A DNA stretch of 64,000 nt from Roseivivax lentus (GTDB lineage: Bacteria; Pseudomonadota; Alphaproteobacteria; Rhodobacterales; Rhodobacteraceae). Below, in pieces: positions 28,467 to 41,028 of the stretch. Position numbers and translations under genes: made by a program. Where the stretch lies: the NCBI RefSeq assembly GCF_900156805.1, contig NZ_FTOQ01000001.1, positions 1 to 64,000 on the forward strand, in the 5' to 3' direction. The notes under the pieces are model-generated. The model had not been told where the DNA came from and ran no database searches. It saw only the letters and a list, made by a program, of their open reading frames with translations. Each line of letters starts with the position of its first letter. Within the stretch, counting starts at the first letter, position 1.

Positions 28467-30143
28467 ATGGCACCCAAAACCGATATCGAGATCGCCCGTG
28501 CGGCGAACAAGAAGCCCATTCAGGAGATCGGCGACAAGCTCGGCATCCCCTCGGACGCGCTGCTGCCTTACGGCCACGACAAGGCCAAGGTCGGTCAGGA
28601 CTTCATCAATTCGCTGGCGGATCGCCCGGATGGCAAGCTCATTCTCGTGACCGCGATCAACCCGACGCCCGCGGGCGAAGGCAAGACCACGACCACGGTC
28701 GGTCTGGGCGACGGGCTCAATGCGATCGGCAGACGCGCCGCGATCTGCATCCGCGAGGCCTCGCTCGGGCCCAATTTCGGGATGAAGGGCGGGGCCGCGG
28801 GCGGCGGTTACGCCCAGGTCGTCCCGATGGAGGACATGAACCTCCACTTTACCGGCGATTTCCACGCCATCACCTCGGCGCATAACCTCCTTGCGGCGAT
28901 GATCGACAACCACATCTACTGGGGCAATGCGCTCGAGATCGACATCCGCCGCGTCACCTGGCGGCGCGTGCTCGACATGAACGACCGCGCGCTGCGCCAG
29001 ATCACCGCCTCGCTCGGCGGTGTCGCCAACGGCTTTCCGCGCGAGACCGGCTTCGACATCACCGTGGCCTCCGAGGTCATGGCGATCCTCTGCCTCGCGA
29101 CCGACCTCAAGGACCTGGAAAAGCGCCTCGGCGACATGATCGTGGCCTACCGGCGCGACAAGTCCCCGGTCTATTGCCGCGATATCGGCGCGGACGGGGC
29201 GATGACGGTGCTGCTGAAAGACGCGATGCAGCCGAACCTCGTGCAGACGCTGGAAAACAACCCGGCCTTCGTGCATGGTGGGCCGTTTGCGAACATCGCC
29301 CATGGCTGCAACTCGGTCATCGCCACCAAGACCGCGCTGAAGCTCGCCGATTACGTGGTGACCGAGGCGGGCTTCGGGGCCGATCTCGGGGCCGAGAAGT
29401 TCTTCGACATCAAGTGCCGCAAGGCGGGCCTGAGCCCCGCCGCGGTGGTGCTGGTGGCGACGGTGCGCGCGATGAAGATGAACGGCGGCGTCGCCAAGGC
29501 CGATCTCGGCGCGGAAAACGTCGATGCCGTGAAAAAGGGCTGCGCGAACCTCGGCCGTCACATCGAGAACGTGCAAGGTTTCGGCGTGCCGGTCGTGGTG
29601 GCGATCAACCACTTCGCGGGCGACAGCGCGGCCGAGGTGCAGGCGGTGAAGGATTTCGTCGCGGCGCAAGGCTCCGAGGCGGTGCTGGCCAAGCATTGGG
29701 CGGATGGCTCGGCGGGCGTGACCGAACTGGCCACCAAGGTCGCGGCGCTGGCCGATGGCGGCAGCGCGGCTTTCGCCCCGCTCTATCCCGACGCCATGTC
29801 GCTCTCCGAGAAGATCGAAACCGTGGCCAAGAGGATCTATCGCGCCGACGGCGTCGAGATGGATCAGAAGATCCGCGCCCAGCTCAAGGAATGGGAAGAC
29901 CAGGGCTACGGTGCATTGCCGGTCTGCATGGCCAAGACGCAATATTCCTTCTCCACCGATCCGAACCTGCGCGGCGCACCCACCGGCTTCTCGATCCCGG
30001 TGCGCGAGGTGCGGCTCTCGGCGGGCGCGGGCTTCGTCGTGGCGATCTGCGGCGAGATCATGACCATGCCGGGCCTGCCCTCGGCCCCCGCGGCGCAATC
30101 GATCCGGTTGAACGCGGACGGCGAGATCGAAGGCCTGTTCTAA
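28467..30143 (+). CDS. fhs: Formate-tetrahydrofolate ligase
   Basis: A 558-residue enzyme, normal length, that makes 10-formyl-tetrahydrofolate from formate, ATP and tetrahydrofolate. Landmarks are the P-loop [45 protein letters not shown]-like [11 protein letters not shown], and [18 protein letters not shown]. The C-terminal part has [12 protein letters not shown]. Starting at [14 protein letters not shown] matches the family. folD lies two genes downstream, so this locus supports formate assimilation and one-carbon supply. Confidence 0.97.
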   Translation: MAPKTDIEIARAANKKPIQEIGDKLGIPSDALLPYGHDKAKVGQDFINSLADRPDGKLILVTAINPTPAGEGKTTTTVGLGDGLNAIGRRAAICIREASLGPNFGMKGGAAGGGYAQVVPMEDMNLHFTGDFHAITSAHNLLAAMIDNHIYWGNALEIDIRRVTWRRVLDMNDRALRQITASLGGVANGFPRETGFDITVASEVMAILCLATDLKDLEKRLGDMIVAYRRDKSPVYCRDIGADGAMTVLLKDAMQPNLVQTLENNPAFVHGGPFANIAHGCNSVIATKTALKLADYVVTEAGFGADLGAEKFFDIKCRKAGLSPAAVVLVATVRAMKMNGGVAKADLGAENVDAVKKGCANLGRHIENVQGFGVPVVVAINHFAGDSAAEVQAVKDFVAAQGSEAVLAKHWADGSAGVTELATKVAALADGGSAAFAPLYPDAMSLSEKIETVAKRIYRADGVEMDQKIRAQLKEWEDQGYGALPVCMAKTQYSFSTDPNLRGAPTGFSIPVREVRLSAGAGFVVAICGEIMTMPGLPSAPAAQSIRLNADGEIEGLF

Positions 30144-30156
30144 AGACTTGTCATCC

Positions 30157-30184
30157 CGCGCCCCGCCCGGCATTGCGGGGCGCG
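30157..30184 (+). terminator. Hairpin between fhs and the chorismate mutase gene
   Basis: A 10-bp perfect stem (CGCGCCCCGC/GCGGGGCGCG) with an 8-base loop sits 13 bases after the fhs stop. There is no T-run, so it may stabilise the fhs message or lower downstream expression rather than terminate. Confidence 0.5.
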
Positions 30185-30205
30185 AAACGACATGGAAGGC
30201 ATGAC

Positions 30206-30517
30206 ATGAAGCCGCCCCGGGACATTACCTCCATGGCCGACCTGCGTGTCGAGATCGACGCGCTCGACCGGCAGTTGATGACGCTTCTGGGCCAGCGCGC
30301 GCGGCTCATCGACCGCGCGGCGGAGCTGAAGCCGGCCGAAGGCCTGCCCGCCCGCACCACCGACCGCGTCGCGCAGGTTTTGGCCAATGCCCGCGCGAAT
30401 GCCGCCGAGCACGGCGTCGATCCCGATCTCGCCGAGCGGATCTGGCACCAGCTCATCGAAGCCGCCATCGCGCAGGAAGAAGACGTGATGGGCCCCGACA
30501 AAGGACGAAACGCATGA
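30206..30517 (+). CDS. Chorismate mutase, AroQ type
   Basis: A 103-residue all-helical protein with the chorismate mutase type II pattern: [30 protein letters not shown], with the active-site Arg and Lys in the first helix, and a closing [18 protein letters not shown]. It converts chorismate to prephenate on the way to Phe and Tyr. The ATG at 30206 has GGAAGG seven bases upstream. Its end overlaps the folD start by four bases (ATGA), which couples it to folate metabolism. A pyruvate-lyase relative is possible. Confidence 0.88.
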   Translation: MKPPRDITSMADLRVEIDALDRQLMTLLGQRARLIDRAAELKPAEGLPARTTDRVAQVLANARANAAEHGVDPDLAERIWHQLIEAAIAQEEDVMGPDKGRNA

Positions 30518-31413
30518 GCGCCAGGATCATCGACGGCAAGGCCTTCGCCGCCACCATCCGCGAGAAGGTCGCGCAGCATGTCGCCCGCCTGAGCGACGCG
30601 CATGGCATCACGCCGGGCCTTGCGGTCGTGCTCGTGGGCGAGGACCCCGCGAGCGAGGTCTACGTGGCCAGCAAACACAAGCAGACCGTCGAGGCGGGCA
30701 TGCGCTCCTTCGAGCACAAGCTGCCCGCCGACACCTCCGAGGCCGATCTCTTCGCGCTGATCGACCGGCTCAATGCCGACCCGGAGGTGCACGGCATCCT
30801 CTGCCAGTTCCCGGTGCCCGATCATCTCGACGAGCGCGCCATCGTGGCCCGGATCGACCCGGCGAAGGACGTGGACGGCCTCAGCGTGACCAATGCGGGG
30901 CTGCTCGCCGCCGGCGAGAAGGGGCTCGTCTCCTGCACGCCGCTCGGCTGCCTCATGCTGCTGCGCGATGAGCTGCCCGACATGACCGGGCTCGAAGCGG
31001 TCGTTATCGGCCGCTCGAACCTGTTCGGCAAACCCATGGCGCAGCTTCTCCTGCGGGAGAATTGCACCGTCACCATCGCCCATTCCCGCACCCGCGACCT
31101 GCCCGGCACCGTGCGCCGCGCCGATATCGTCGTGGCCGCCGTGGGCCGCGCCGAGATGGTGAAGGCCGATTGGGTCAAGCCCGGTGCCACGGTGATCGAT
31201 GTGGGCATAACGCGCATTCCGCATCCCGACAAACCCGGCAAGACCAAGCTTCTGGGCGATGTGGATTTCGAGGCGGTCCGCGAGGTCGCAGGTGCGATCA
31301 CGCCGGTGCCCGGCGGCGTCGGCCCGATGACCATCGCCTGCCTTCTGGCCAATACGGTCACCGCCTGCTGCCGCGCCCACGGCCTTGCGGAACCCGAAGG
31401 CCTGACCGCCTGA
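30514..31413 (+). CDS. folD: FolD, methylenetetrahydrofolate dehydrogenase/cyclohydrolase
   Basis: A 299-residue bifunctional enzyme that interconverts methylene-, methenyl- and 10-formyl-tetrahydrofolate. Signatures are [19 protein letters not shown] with the catalytic Lys, [24 protein letters not shown], the NADP site [17 protein letters not shown], and [16 protein letters not shown]. It follows the chorismate mutase gene with an ATGA overlap and completes the one-carbon set begun by fhs. Confidence 0.97.
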   Translation: MSARIIDGKAFAATIREKVAQHVARLSDAHGITPGLAVVLVGEDPASEVYVASKHKQTVEAGMRSFEHKLPADTSEADLFALIDRLNADPEVHGILCQFPVPDHLDERAIVARIDPAKDVDGLSVTNAGLLAAGEKGLVSCTPLGCLMLLRDELPDMTGLEAVVIGRSNLFGKPMAQLLLRENCTVTIAHSRTRDLPGTVRRADIVVAAVGRAEMVKADWVKPGATVIDVGITRIPHPDKPGKTKLLGDVDFEAVREVAGAITPVPGGVGPMTIACLLANTVTACCRAHGLAEPEGLTA

Positions 31414-31451
31414 CGCCCCTCACGATCGGACCGAAGATAGCTCCGGAGAGC

Positions 31452-31472
31452 GCGAGAGACAGCGTCTCTCGC
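31452..31472. terminator. Hairpin downstream of folD
   Basis: A 9-bp perfect stem (GCGAGAGAC/GTCTCTCGC) with loop AGC lies between convergent folD and the GNAT gene. A second GC-rich inverted repeat follows at about 31479-31500. Neither has a T-run. Confidence 0.45.
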
Positions 31473-31510
31473 AGGCGCGGGCCCGGCTCGATGCCGGGGC
31501 CGCGCCTTTC

Positions 31511-31969
31511 CTAGCCGAGGTCGAGTCGCATCGTGGCCATGCCGCCGCGCTCCGACAGCACCTCGAAGCCAGCGGACAGATAGGCGTTCATCGCGGGCCC
31601 ATTCTCCGTCTCGCATTTCAGGGTCACGACCAGCGCTTCGAGCTGCCGCGCGGCGTCGATCACCAGCGCGGCGAGCTGCCCGCCCGCGCCACCGCGCGCC
31701 GCCGGTGCCACGAAGGCATAGGTCAGATGCCGAACCTCGGGCCCGATCCCCACTCGCAGCGCGAAGAAGCCCACGTCGCGGCCCGCCTCGTCCACGAGGT
31801 AGAAGGACGCGTCGTCAAGCTCGTTCAGCCACTTTTCCTGCCATTCCAGCGGATCGAGCGGAAATTTCGCGTTCGGATTGACCAGCGCCATCTCCTCCGC
31901 ATCCGGGATCATCTCGCCCAGCGTGACCACTTCGAAGGGCGCGTTCCTGCGCAGGGACAAATTCGCCAT
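31511..31969 (-). CDS. GNAT family acetyltransferase
   Basis: A 152-residue protein with a GNAT core. SFYLVDEAGRDVGFFALRVG is the central strand region, LTYAFVAPAARGGAGGQLAALVIDAA is the acetyl-CoA loop, and CETENGPAMNAYLSAGFEVL is the usual last motif. The substrate is unknown. It reads leftward, ends close to the end of folD, and shares its promoter side with no other gene in the same direction. Confidence 0.82.
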   Translation of the reverse strand: MANLSLRRNAPFEVVTLGEMIPDAEEMALVNPNAKFPLDPLEWQEKWLNELDDASFYLVDEAGRDVGFFALRVGIGPEVRHLTYAFVAPAARGGAGGQLAALVIDAARQLEALVVTLKCETENGPAMNAYLSAGFEVLSERGGMATMRLDLG

Positions 31970-32040
31970 GCAAGGCCTCCGGTCGACAATTCACCGCGCG
32001 GCCGGCCCCATGAGAGCCGGGCCAACCGCGCCTCCTGCGC

Positions 32041-32967
32041 TCAGCGCTGCGCCATCTGCGCCCGAATGAAATCCGCGCATTCGGCGGCGGCGGTCACCGG
32101 GATCATGTGACCGCGGCCGTCCAATTCGCCATATGTGGCGCCGGTCCGCTCCGCAAAGGCACGGCCGTGCTTTTCCGGCTTCAGGATCGCATCCGATCCG
32201 CCGAAGAGCACCGCGATCGGCACGCTCAGCTCGGCCTCCCGGGCCGCGATCCGCTCCAGCCCGCCGCGGCTGAGCGCCAGATCGCCCGCCGCCGAGATGA
32301 AGGCCGCGCAGCGCCGCGCCAGCCGCGCACCGCCGCGCAGCCCGAAATCCTCGGGCACGGGATCGGGCGCGAAGACGTCGCGCAGGACCTGCCGCTCCAT
32401 CGCAGGCGCCATGGCCCCCGCAACGCCATGCCCCAAAGGCGGCACCAGCGCGCGGATCGGGATGTCGATACCCTTGAAGGGGCGCGGGGTCTTTTCCACC
32501 GGCTGCGTGGCGGGACAGAGAAGCACGAGCCCGCTTATCTGTTCGGAATGATCGAGCGCCAGCGCCAGCGCCAGGCTGCCGCCCAGCGAATGTCCGACGA
32601 TCAGGGGCTTTTCCAGGCCTTCCGCCGCGATGAATTCCGCGATCATCCGCGCCTGCTCCGCCAGATCGCCCAGCGCCGGATCGTCCCGTTCGGACCAGCC
32701 GCAACCGGGCCGATCGATCGAGATCACCCGCGCGTCAGCCGCCAGAAGGCCGCTCAGCGAATGGGTGAAGTTGTAGAGATTGCCGCCGAGCCCGTGGATC
32801 ATCACGATGGGCGGCCCCGATCCTTCCTCGACCCAGTGGATGCGCCCGCCCGACACCTTGGTGAAGCGGCCATGGGCCGGCAGGTCCGCCTCAGCGGAGG
32901 CGCTGGACAGCTGGCTGAGGCAGAGCAGCAGCAGAAGACACAGCACGATCAGGGTTGCGGGGACCAT
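32041..32967 (-). CDS. Alpha/beta-fold hydrolase, membrane-anchored or exported
   Basis: A 308-residue alpha/beta hydrolase. The N-terminus has a strong hydrophobic segment (LIVLCLLLLLCLSQL), so it is anchored or exported. The fold is shown by VMIHGLGGNLYNF (oxyanion region), ISIDRPGCGWSER, the nucleophile elbow GHSLGG with its Ser, a late acid in FGGSDAILKPEKHG, and the catalytic His in DGRGHMIP. The substrate is not known; esterase and haloperoxidase-like activities are common in this family. Confidence 0.88.
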   Translation of the reverse strand: MVPATLIVLCLLLLLCLSQLSSASAEADLPAHGRFTKVSGGRIHWVEEGSGPPIVMIHGLGGNLYNFTHSLSGLLAADARVISIDRPGCGWSERDDPALGDLAEQARMIAEFIAAEGLEKPLIVGHSLGGSLALALALDHSEQISGLVLLCPATQPVEKTPRPFKGIDIPIRALVPPLGHGVAGAMAPAMERQVLRDVFAPDPVPEDFGLRGGARLARRCAAFISAAGDLALSRGGLERIAAREAELSVPIAVLFGGSDAILKPEKHGRAFAERTGATYGELDGRGHMIPVTAAAECADFIRAQMAQR

Positions 32968-33230
32968 GGCGACACCATCCTCGGGACATGAAATGGCCCG
33001 GATGACGACCCGGGCGAAGGCGAGTGTAGGACACCGCGTGAGCCTGTGCGACCGCTATTGTCGCGGTTCGGGACCGCCCCGGGGGTCGGGTCCCGAGGAA
33101 TTGGCACAGCTTTTCCGAATTCTGCCGCAGGTTTCCGGCATCTATGCGTTCAAGAAGGGTCTGGGTCGTTGGATCGGCTCGAACGCGCCACTTCCAGGCC
33201 TGAAGGCCGCCACCCTGCCGAGGGCCGGTT

Positions 33231-33659
33231 TCAGTTTCCACCATGGCTGCGCTGGCGCTGAATCTCCCGCGCCTCATCGGGCCAGGCGGCCCGGATGAAG
33301 GCAAGGATGTCGAGAACCTCGTCCTCGCTCAGAACCGTCTCGAATGCGGGCATGCCGCTGCGAAAATCCGTCACTCCGCGCGCCGCCAGCGCCGCCGCGC
33401 CGCCCTTCAGGGTGTAATCCACCAGAAGGTCCGTGTCGTGGTGCCAGGTATGACCGGTCACGTCATGGGGCGGTGCGGGCAGAATCCCGTCCGTGCCCGG
33501 GCTGCGCCAATCCGACTGGCCTTCGAGGTCCGCCCCGTGGCACGACGCGCAGTTCTCGGCATAAAGCGCCGCACCGGCCTGCAGGTCGCGATCCGCAAAG
33601 CGGTGATCCGCCTCGACGGCCGTGGCCGCGCAGGCGAAGAGCAGGGCCGTGCATCTCAT
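33231..33659 (-). CDS. Small c-type cytochrome
   Basis: A 142-residue exported protein: signal peptide (MRCTALLFACAATAVEA) and one class I cytochrome c domain with haem motif CASCH in LYAENCASCHGADLEG. The axial Met candidate is in FRSGMPAF. It is a periplasmic electron carrier; partners are not evident. The start at 33659 begins the signal; an ATG eight codons upstream is possible. It lies downstream of gyrB in the same direction with 84 bases between. Confidence 0.88.
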   Translation of the reverse strand: MRCTALLFACAATAVEADHRFADRDLQAGAALYAENCASCHGADLEGQSDWRSPGTDGILPAPPHDVTGHTWHHDTDLLVDYTLKGGAAALAARGVTDFRSGMPAFETVLSEDEVLDILAFIRAAWPDEAREIQRQRSHGGN

Positions 33660-33743
33660 GTCCGGCGGTCCTCCCAATGACAAGCTGCCCGGACCTTGCC
33701 CGGCGCTGTCATCGCGCGGGCAAGGTCGGTGCGCGGCATCACT

Positions 33744-36188
<2,445 letters not shown>

Positions 36189-36241
36189 CTATATACGAAT
36201 TCTGGTGGGGAATGTCACGCCATTGCCCCAGATTTTGCGTC

Positions 36242-36862
36242 TCAGGTGAAGGGGATGACGCATCCCACCGCCATTAGGAGGCACCCGGCCACGATGTTGG
36301 TCCGGCGCACCGCCCGCGGGCTCGACAGAAGCCGCTTCACCCGGTCGATGGAGACCGCCAGCATCAGGTTTCCGACCAGCGGCACGATCGCCGATATGAG
36401 CGAGATGACGGCCATGTCGGCCCATGTCACCCGGGTGATGTCGAAGAAGCCCGGCAGCATGCCCATGTAGAACAGGATCGCCTTGGGATTGCCGATGATG
36501 ACGGCAAGCCCCGCGCCGAAGCCCGCCCACATGCCGGGTCGCGTCAGGCGGCTGTCGCCGGAGAGATCGGCATCGGCATTGCGCAGAATGAGCGCGCCCA
36601 TGACGAGAAAGGTCAGCGCCGCGACCCAGCGCAGCGCCTCGATGAAGCCGCCATAGACCGACAGGATCCAGCTGACCCCCAGAATGGCGAGAAACGGCCA
36701 GAGCATGTCGCCGATCACCACGCCCAGCGCGAGCGGCCAGGCCGCGTGAAACCCGCCCGAAAGCGCGCGGGCGACCAGCGCCACCCAGACGGGCCCCGGC
36801 GTCAGGAACAGGATCAGAAGCGCCCCGGCATAAAGCGTGAGATCCGCCAGACCCAGCGTCAT
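36242..36862 (-). CDS. LysE/RhtB family exporter
   Basis: A 206-residue membrane protein with about six transmembrane helices and the family opening LYAGALLILFLTPGPVWVALVARAL. GNPKAILFYMGMLPGF is also characteristic. Members export amino acids or similar metabolites; the substrate is unknown. Its ATG overlaps the recF stop (ATGA), so it is translationally coupled to recF, an unusual insertion between recF and gyrB. The longer open frame upstream is an alternative frame of recF. Confidence 0.9.
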   Translation of the reverse strand: MTLGLADLTLYAGALLILFLTPGPVWVALVARALSGGFHAAWPLALGVVIGDMLWPFLAILGVSWILSVYGGFIEALRWVAALTFLVMGALILRNADADLSGDSRLTRPGMWAGFGAGLAVIIGNPKAILFYMGMLPGFFDITRVTWADMAVISLISAIVPLVGNLMLAVSIDRVKRLLSSPRAVRRTNIVAGCLLMAVGCVIPFT

Positions 36863-37968
36863 GGCCGGTCCCTCTGCGTCACGCGGCTTTCGCCCGCGGC
36901 CTCGGTGACCTTGACATATTGCGCGCGGTCGCCCAGCTCGGCGAAGAGCTCCGGTCCGGTCCCGGTCATCCAGGCCTGCGCACCCAGTGCCGTGACCTCG
37001 GCGTAAAGCGCGGCCCGGCGATCCGCATCGAGATGCGCCGCGACCTCGTCCAGCAACAAAAGCGGCGGCGCCCCGAAATCCGCGGCGATGGCGCGCGCAT
37101 TGGCGAGGATCAGCGAAATCAGGAGCGCCTTCTGCTCTCCGGTGGAGCAGTCCGACGCCGGCACATCCTTGGCCACATAGGTTCCCAAAAGGTCGGCGCG
37201 GTGCGGACCGACCAGCGTGCGCCCCGCCATCAGGTCGCGCGGGCGCGAGGCGGCGAGCGCCTCGGCGAAAGGCGCCTCGCCTTCGGGCATGTCGGCGTCC
37301 GCGTGCAGCAATTCGAGGTTTGCCGTGGGAAAGGCCGTCTCGGCCCCGTCCTGCGCAGCGGCAAGCCGCGTCAGCGCGGCGCGCCGGTTCGCGTCGATCA
37401 CCGCACCCGTCCGCGCCATCTGCGCCTCGAGCGCGCGGTACCAATGGGCATCGCGGATCTGGTCCTTCAGCAGGCGATTGCGGTCGCGCATGGCCTTTTC
37501 GTAATCGAGGCTCGCCTCCGCATGATCCGGAAAGAACGACAGCGTCATGCGGTCGAGAAAGCGCCGGCGCCCCTCGGCGCCCTCGATCCAGAGCCGGTCC
37601 ATCGACGGCACCAGCCACAGGACCCGGGCGATGCGGCCAAGCGTGGTCTGCGGCTGCGGCTTCTCGTCGATGCGCACCTGCCGGGGCTGGCCCGCCTCGG
37701 ACAGGAACGCCACTTCCGACCGGCCCTGCGGCCCCGCCACGATGCCCGAGACCTTCCAGCCCAGCGCCTCGGGCCGCCGCGTCATCTCCTGCGCCGAGCC
37801 GCGCCGCATCCCCCGGCCCGGCGAGAACAGCGAAACCGCCTCAAGCAGATTGGTCTTGCCTGCCCCGTTCGGCCCGAAGATCGCCACCGGGCGCGCATCC
37901 ACGGCGATCTCCGCCCGCCGGTGCGATCGGAAATGCGACAGGGTCAGGGTGTCGAGGGACAGGCTCAT
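36859..37968 (-). CDS. recF: DNA replication and repair protein RecF
   Basis: A 369-residue SMC-like ATPase that helps load RecA at gaps. Its P-loop is FGPNGAGKTNLLEAVSL; the signature motif lies at DCSTGEQKALLISLILANA, and Walker B is PPLLLLDEVAAHLD. The start MSLSLDTLTLSHFRSH is 24 codons inside the open frame and fits the family. It lies 111 bases after dnaN and is coupled by overlap to the LysE gene. Confidence 0.95.
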   Translation of the reverse strand: MSLSLDTLTLSHFRSHRRAEIAVDARPVAIFGPNGAGKTNLLEAVSLFSPGRGMRRGSAQEMTRRPEALGWKVSGIVAGPQGRSEVAFLSEAGQPRQVRIDEKPQPQTTLGRIARVLWLVPSMDRLWIEGAEGRRRFLDRMTLSFFPDHAEASLDYEKAMRDRNRLLKDQIRDAHWYRALEAQMARTGAVIDANRRAALTRLAAAQDGAETAFPTANLELLHADADMPEGEAPFAEALAASRPRDLMAGRTLVGPHRADLLGTYVAKDVPASDCSTGEQKALLISLILANARAIAADFGAPPLLLLDEVAAHLDADRRAALYAEVTALGAQAWMTGTGPELFAELGDRAQYVKVTEAAGESRVTQRDRP

Positions 37969-38079
37969 CGACCGGATGTAGACCCCCCGGAACGGCAAAG
38001 GCAAGGCGGCCGGTCGCCCGTCGGTCTTGCCTCTTTTCAAATACGCGAAAACCGCCGCAGGCGGGCTGCCCGGTTCGGG

Positions 38080-39198
38080 TCAGACGCGCATCGGCATGAC
38101 CACGTAGACGGCGCTTTCGTCGCTGCCTTCCCGCATCAGAGTCGGATCGCCGGCGGAGTTGAACATGAAGACGGCGTTCTCGCGGTCGACCTGGCTCGCG
38201 ATTTCGAGAAGGTACTTGGCGTTGAAGCCGATCTCCAGCCGCTCGTCGCCATAGGCCACGGCCAGCTCTTCCTCGGCGGCGCCGCTGTCGGGGGCGTTCA
38301 CCGACAGGATCAGGCGATCCTCATCAAGCTGCAGCTTCACCGCGCGGGAACGCTCGGAGGACACGGTCGAGACACGGTCGACGGCCTTGGCGAATTCGGA
38401 CGCATCCACTTCCAGCCGCTTGGTGTTCGCCTGCGGGATGACGCGGGTGTAATCGGGGAAGGTGCCGTCGATCACCTTGGAGGTCAGGGTGATGTCGGGC
38501 GTGGCGAACCGCACCTTGGTTTCCGACACCGAGACAGCGATATCCATGTCGTCGTCGTCCAGCAGCTTGCGCAGCTCGCCCACGGTCTTGCGCGGCACGA
38601 TCACGCCCGGCATGTCCTCGGCGCCCGCGGGCAGGTCGGTGTCGATCCGCGCGAGCCGGTGACCGTCGGTCGCGACGCAGCGCAGCACCCGGCCATCGGC
38701 GGCCTCGGAGACGTGCATGTAGACGCCGTTCAGGTAATAGCGCGTCTCCTCGGTGGAGATGGCGAATTTCGACTTGTCGAAGAGGCGCCGCAACGCCGCC
38801 GCCTTGATCGAGAAGTTGGAGGCGTATTCGGACGACGCCATGACCGGGAAGTCTTCCTTGGGCAGCGTGGCGAGCGAGAAGTTGGAGCGGCCCGCCTCGA
38901 CCGTCAGGCGCCCGGTCGCGCTGTCGTCGGTCAGGGTGACGAGGGCGCCATCGGGCAGCTTGCGGACGATCTCGTGCAGCGTCACCGCCGACACGGTCGT
39001 GGCGCCCGCGCGCTCGACCTGGGCCGGGGCCTTGTCCACCACCTCGATATCCAGATCGGTGGCGCGGAACTGGCCGGTATCGCCCTCGGCCTCGATCAGC
39101 ACGTTGGCGAGGATCGGAATGGTGTTGCGGCGCTCGACCACGGACTGCGCCTGGCTCACCGCTTTGAGCAGAGCCGCCCGCTCCATGCTGACTTTCAT
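38080..39198 (-). CDS. dnaN: DNA polymerase III beta subunit (sliding clamp)
   Basis: A 372-residue clamp protein, normal length, that rings DNA and tethers polymerase III. Three repeated clamp domains are present. Recognisable stretches are MKVSMERAALLKAVSQAQSV at the start, RNTIPILANVLIEA, and the end MREGSDESAVYVVMPMRV. It lies between dnaA and recF in the standard order, 143 bases after dnaA. The spacing leaves room for its own promoter, but I did not identify one. Confidence 0.97.
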   Translation of the reverse strand: MKVSMERAALLKAVSQAQSVVERRNTIPILANVLIEAEGDTGQFRATDLDIEVVDKAPAQVERAGATTVSAVTLHEIVRKLPDGALVTLTDDSATGRLTVEAGRSNFSLATLPKEDFPVMASSEYASNFSIKAAALRRLFDKSKFAISTEETRYYLNGVYMHVSEAADGRVLRCVATDGHRLARIDTDLPAGAEDMPGVIVPRKTVGELRKLLDDDDMDIAVSVSETKVRFATPDITLTSKVIDGTFPDYTRVIPQANTKRLEVDASEFAKAVDRVSTVSSERSRAVKLQLDEDRLILSVNAPDSGAAEEELAVAYGDERLEIGFNAKYLLEIASQVDRENAVFMFNSAGDPTLMREGSDESAVYVVMPMRV

Positions 39199-39341
39199 GA
39201 TCTATCCCTCCAGAGACACCTGAGCGGCGCGAGGAAGTCCTCGCGCCGACAAGTTTCCCGTTTTGTCCGACGTCTGCGCAGGGCCGTCAAGGCCGCTGGC
39301 CCGCCGCGGCGGCGCCCGGTGTCATGTGTTGTGACGGAGAC

Positions 39342-40712
39342 TCATTCCTCGAGGGCGCGGCGCAGCAATTCCACGTCTTCGGCGATCTGGGCATCCGACC
39401 GCATCAGGTCCTCGATCCGCTTCACGCCATGCATGACCGTGGTGTGATCGCGTCCGCCGAAGCGGCGCCCGATATCGGGCAGCGACCGGGCGGTCATCTG
39501 CTTGCACAGATACATGGCCACCTGCCGCGGGCGGGCGAAATTGCGCACGCGCTTGGGCCCGATCAGGTCCGACAGGCGGATATGGTAATGCTCGGCCACC
39601 TTGCGCTGGATTTCCTCGACAGAGATCTTGCGCTCGGAGGCGCGGATCACGTCCGACAGGCAATCCTGCGCGAGTTCCAGCGTGACCGGTTTGCCCACCA
39701 GCGAGGCGAAGGCGTAAAGCCGGTTCAGCGCCCCTTCGAGCACACGCACGTTCGAGGAGATGCGATGCGCAAGGAAAGCCAGAACGCCATCCTCGATGAT
39801 GACATCGGGATAATGCACGCCGTGGCTTTCGCACTTGGATTGCAAGATGCCGAGGCGCAGCTCGTAATCGGTCGGGTGCAGGTCCACGACGAGGCCCGAT
39901 TGCAGGCGAGAGCGGATGCGGTTCTCCATGTCCTTGATCTCGTCCGGCGCGCGGTCGGCGGAGATGACGATCTGCTTGTTCTGGTCCACCAGCGTGTTGA
40001 AGGTGTGGAAGAATTCCTCCTGCGTGGAATCCTTGCCCGCGATGAACTGCACGTCGTCGACCATCAGCACGTCGACCGACCGGAAGAGCGACTTGAAATC
40101 CATCATCCGGCGATCGCGCAAAGCCTGCACGAAGCGGTACATGAACTGCTCCGCCGAAAGGTAGAGCACGTTCAGCTCGGGGTTGCGCGCGCGCAACTCG
40201 AGCGCGATGGCGTGCATCAGGTGCGTCTTGCCGAGACCCACACCGCCATGCAGGAACAGCGGGTTGAAGGTGACGGGGCCGCCCTCGGCGACGCGGCGGG
40301 CCGCCGCATTGGCCAGCTCGTTAGGCTTGCCCACGACGAAATTGTCGAAGTTCAGGCGCGGCTCAAGCGGGGCGCTCGGCAACAGATCCGATGCGTCGCG
40401 CGCCACATTGTCAGTCGGTGTCGCGGCAGGCTTCGCCGGGCGCACGGGCGCCTGGCCCTGGATCTTGCGGTCCATGGCCACGCGGAACTGAATCCGCCGC
40501 ACATCGGGTTGAACGTGAGAAATGCCTGCCAGAATCGCATCTCCGAAATTCTGCGAGACGTAGTTCCCCACAAAATGTGTGGGTGCCCGAAGAACGGCCA
40601 CCCCGTCTTTGCACTCGTCAAACTTGAGAGGCTTGATCCAGGTGGCGAAATTATTCTCGCCAAGCGTACGCGCCAGATTGTCCTGAACCGTGTCCCATTG
40701 CTCCAAAGTCAT
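39342..40712 (-). CDS. dnaA: Chromosomal replication initiator protein DnaA
   Basis: A 456-residue AAA+ initiator. Domain I starts MTLEQWDTVQDNLARTLGE. The AAA+ module has Walker A GGVGLGKTHLMHAIA and Walker B VDVLMVDDVQFIAGK. Domain IV carries the DnaA-box-binding signature GGRDHTTVMHGVKRIEDLM. It is first in dnaA-dnaN-recF, as in many bacteria. A 505-base region upstream carries three GANTC sites but no visible cluster of DnaA boxes, so this is probably not oriC itself. Confidence 0.98.
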   Translation of the reverse strand: MTLEQWDTVQDNLARTLGENNFATWIKPLKFDECKDGVAVLRAPTHFVGNYVSQNFGDAILAGISHVQPDVRRIQFRVAMDRKIQGQAPVRPAKPAATPTDNVARDASDLLPSAPLEPRLNFDNFVVGKPNELANAAARRVAEGGPVTFNPLFLHGGVGLGKTHLMHAIALELRARNPELNVLYLSAEQFMYRFVQALRDRRMMDFKSLFRSVDVLMVDDVQFIAGKDSTQEEFFHTFNTLVDQNKQIVISADRAPDEIKDMENRIRSRLQSGLVVDLHPTDYELRLGILQSKCESHGVHYPDVIIEDGVLAFLAHRISSNVRVLEGALNRLYAFASLVGKPVTLELAQDCLSDVIRASERKISVEEIQRKVAEHYHIRLSDLIGPKRVRNFARPRQVAMYLCKQMTARSLPDIGRRFGGRDHTTVMHGVKRIEDLMRSDAQIAEDVELLRRALEE

Positions 40713-41028
40713 GCTCGATCAGTCCCCAAGCTTCGATCGTTATCACCAGACGCAGCCCCAACTGCACCGCGGACACGACGATCAGGCACAGCCTCTCCGC
40801 CCGGCCCCGAGAGGGCCGGTTGAAGACGATGCGACATTTGGCATGCGCAAAAGGGCCCAAACCCCTCTCGCGAATGCGAAACGTCACAGGCATGCAATGG
40901 ACAGAGCCGATAAGCACGGCTTTCGCCGCAGACAGGGTCGAGCGCAAATCGACCCCTAAAGCATCCGGACCGCGAAACCAAACCAACGTTTCGCACCGGC
41001 GCTTTGACCTGTCCCCCCAAGCGATCGT

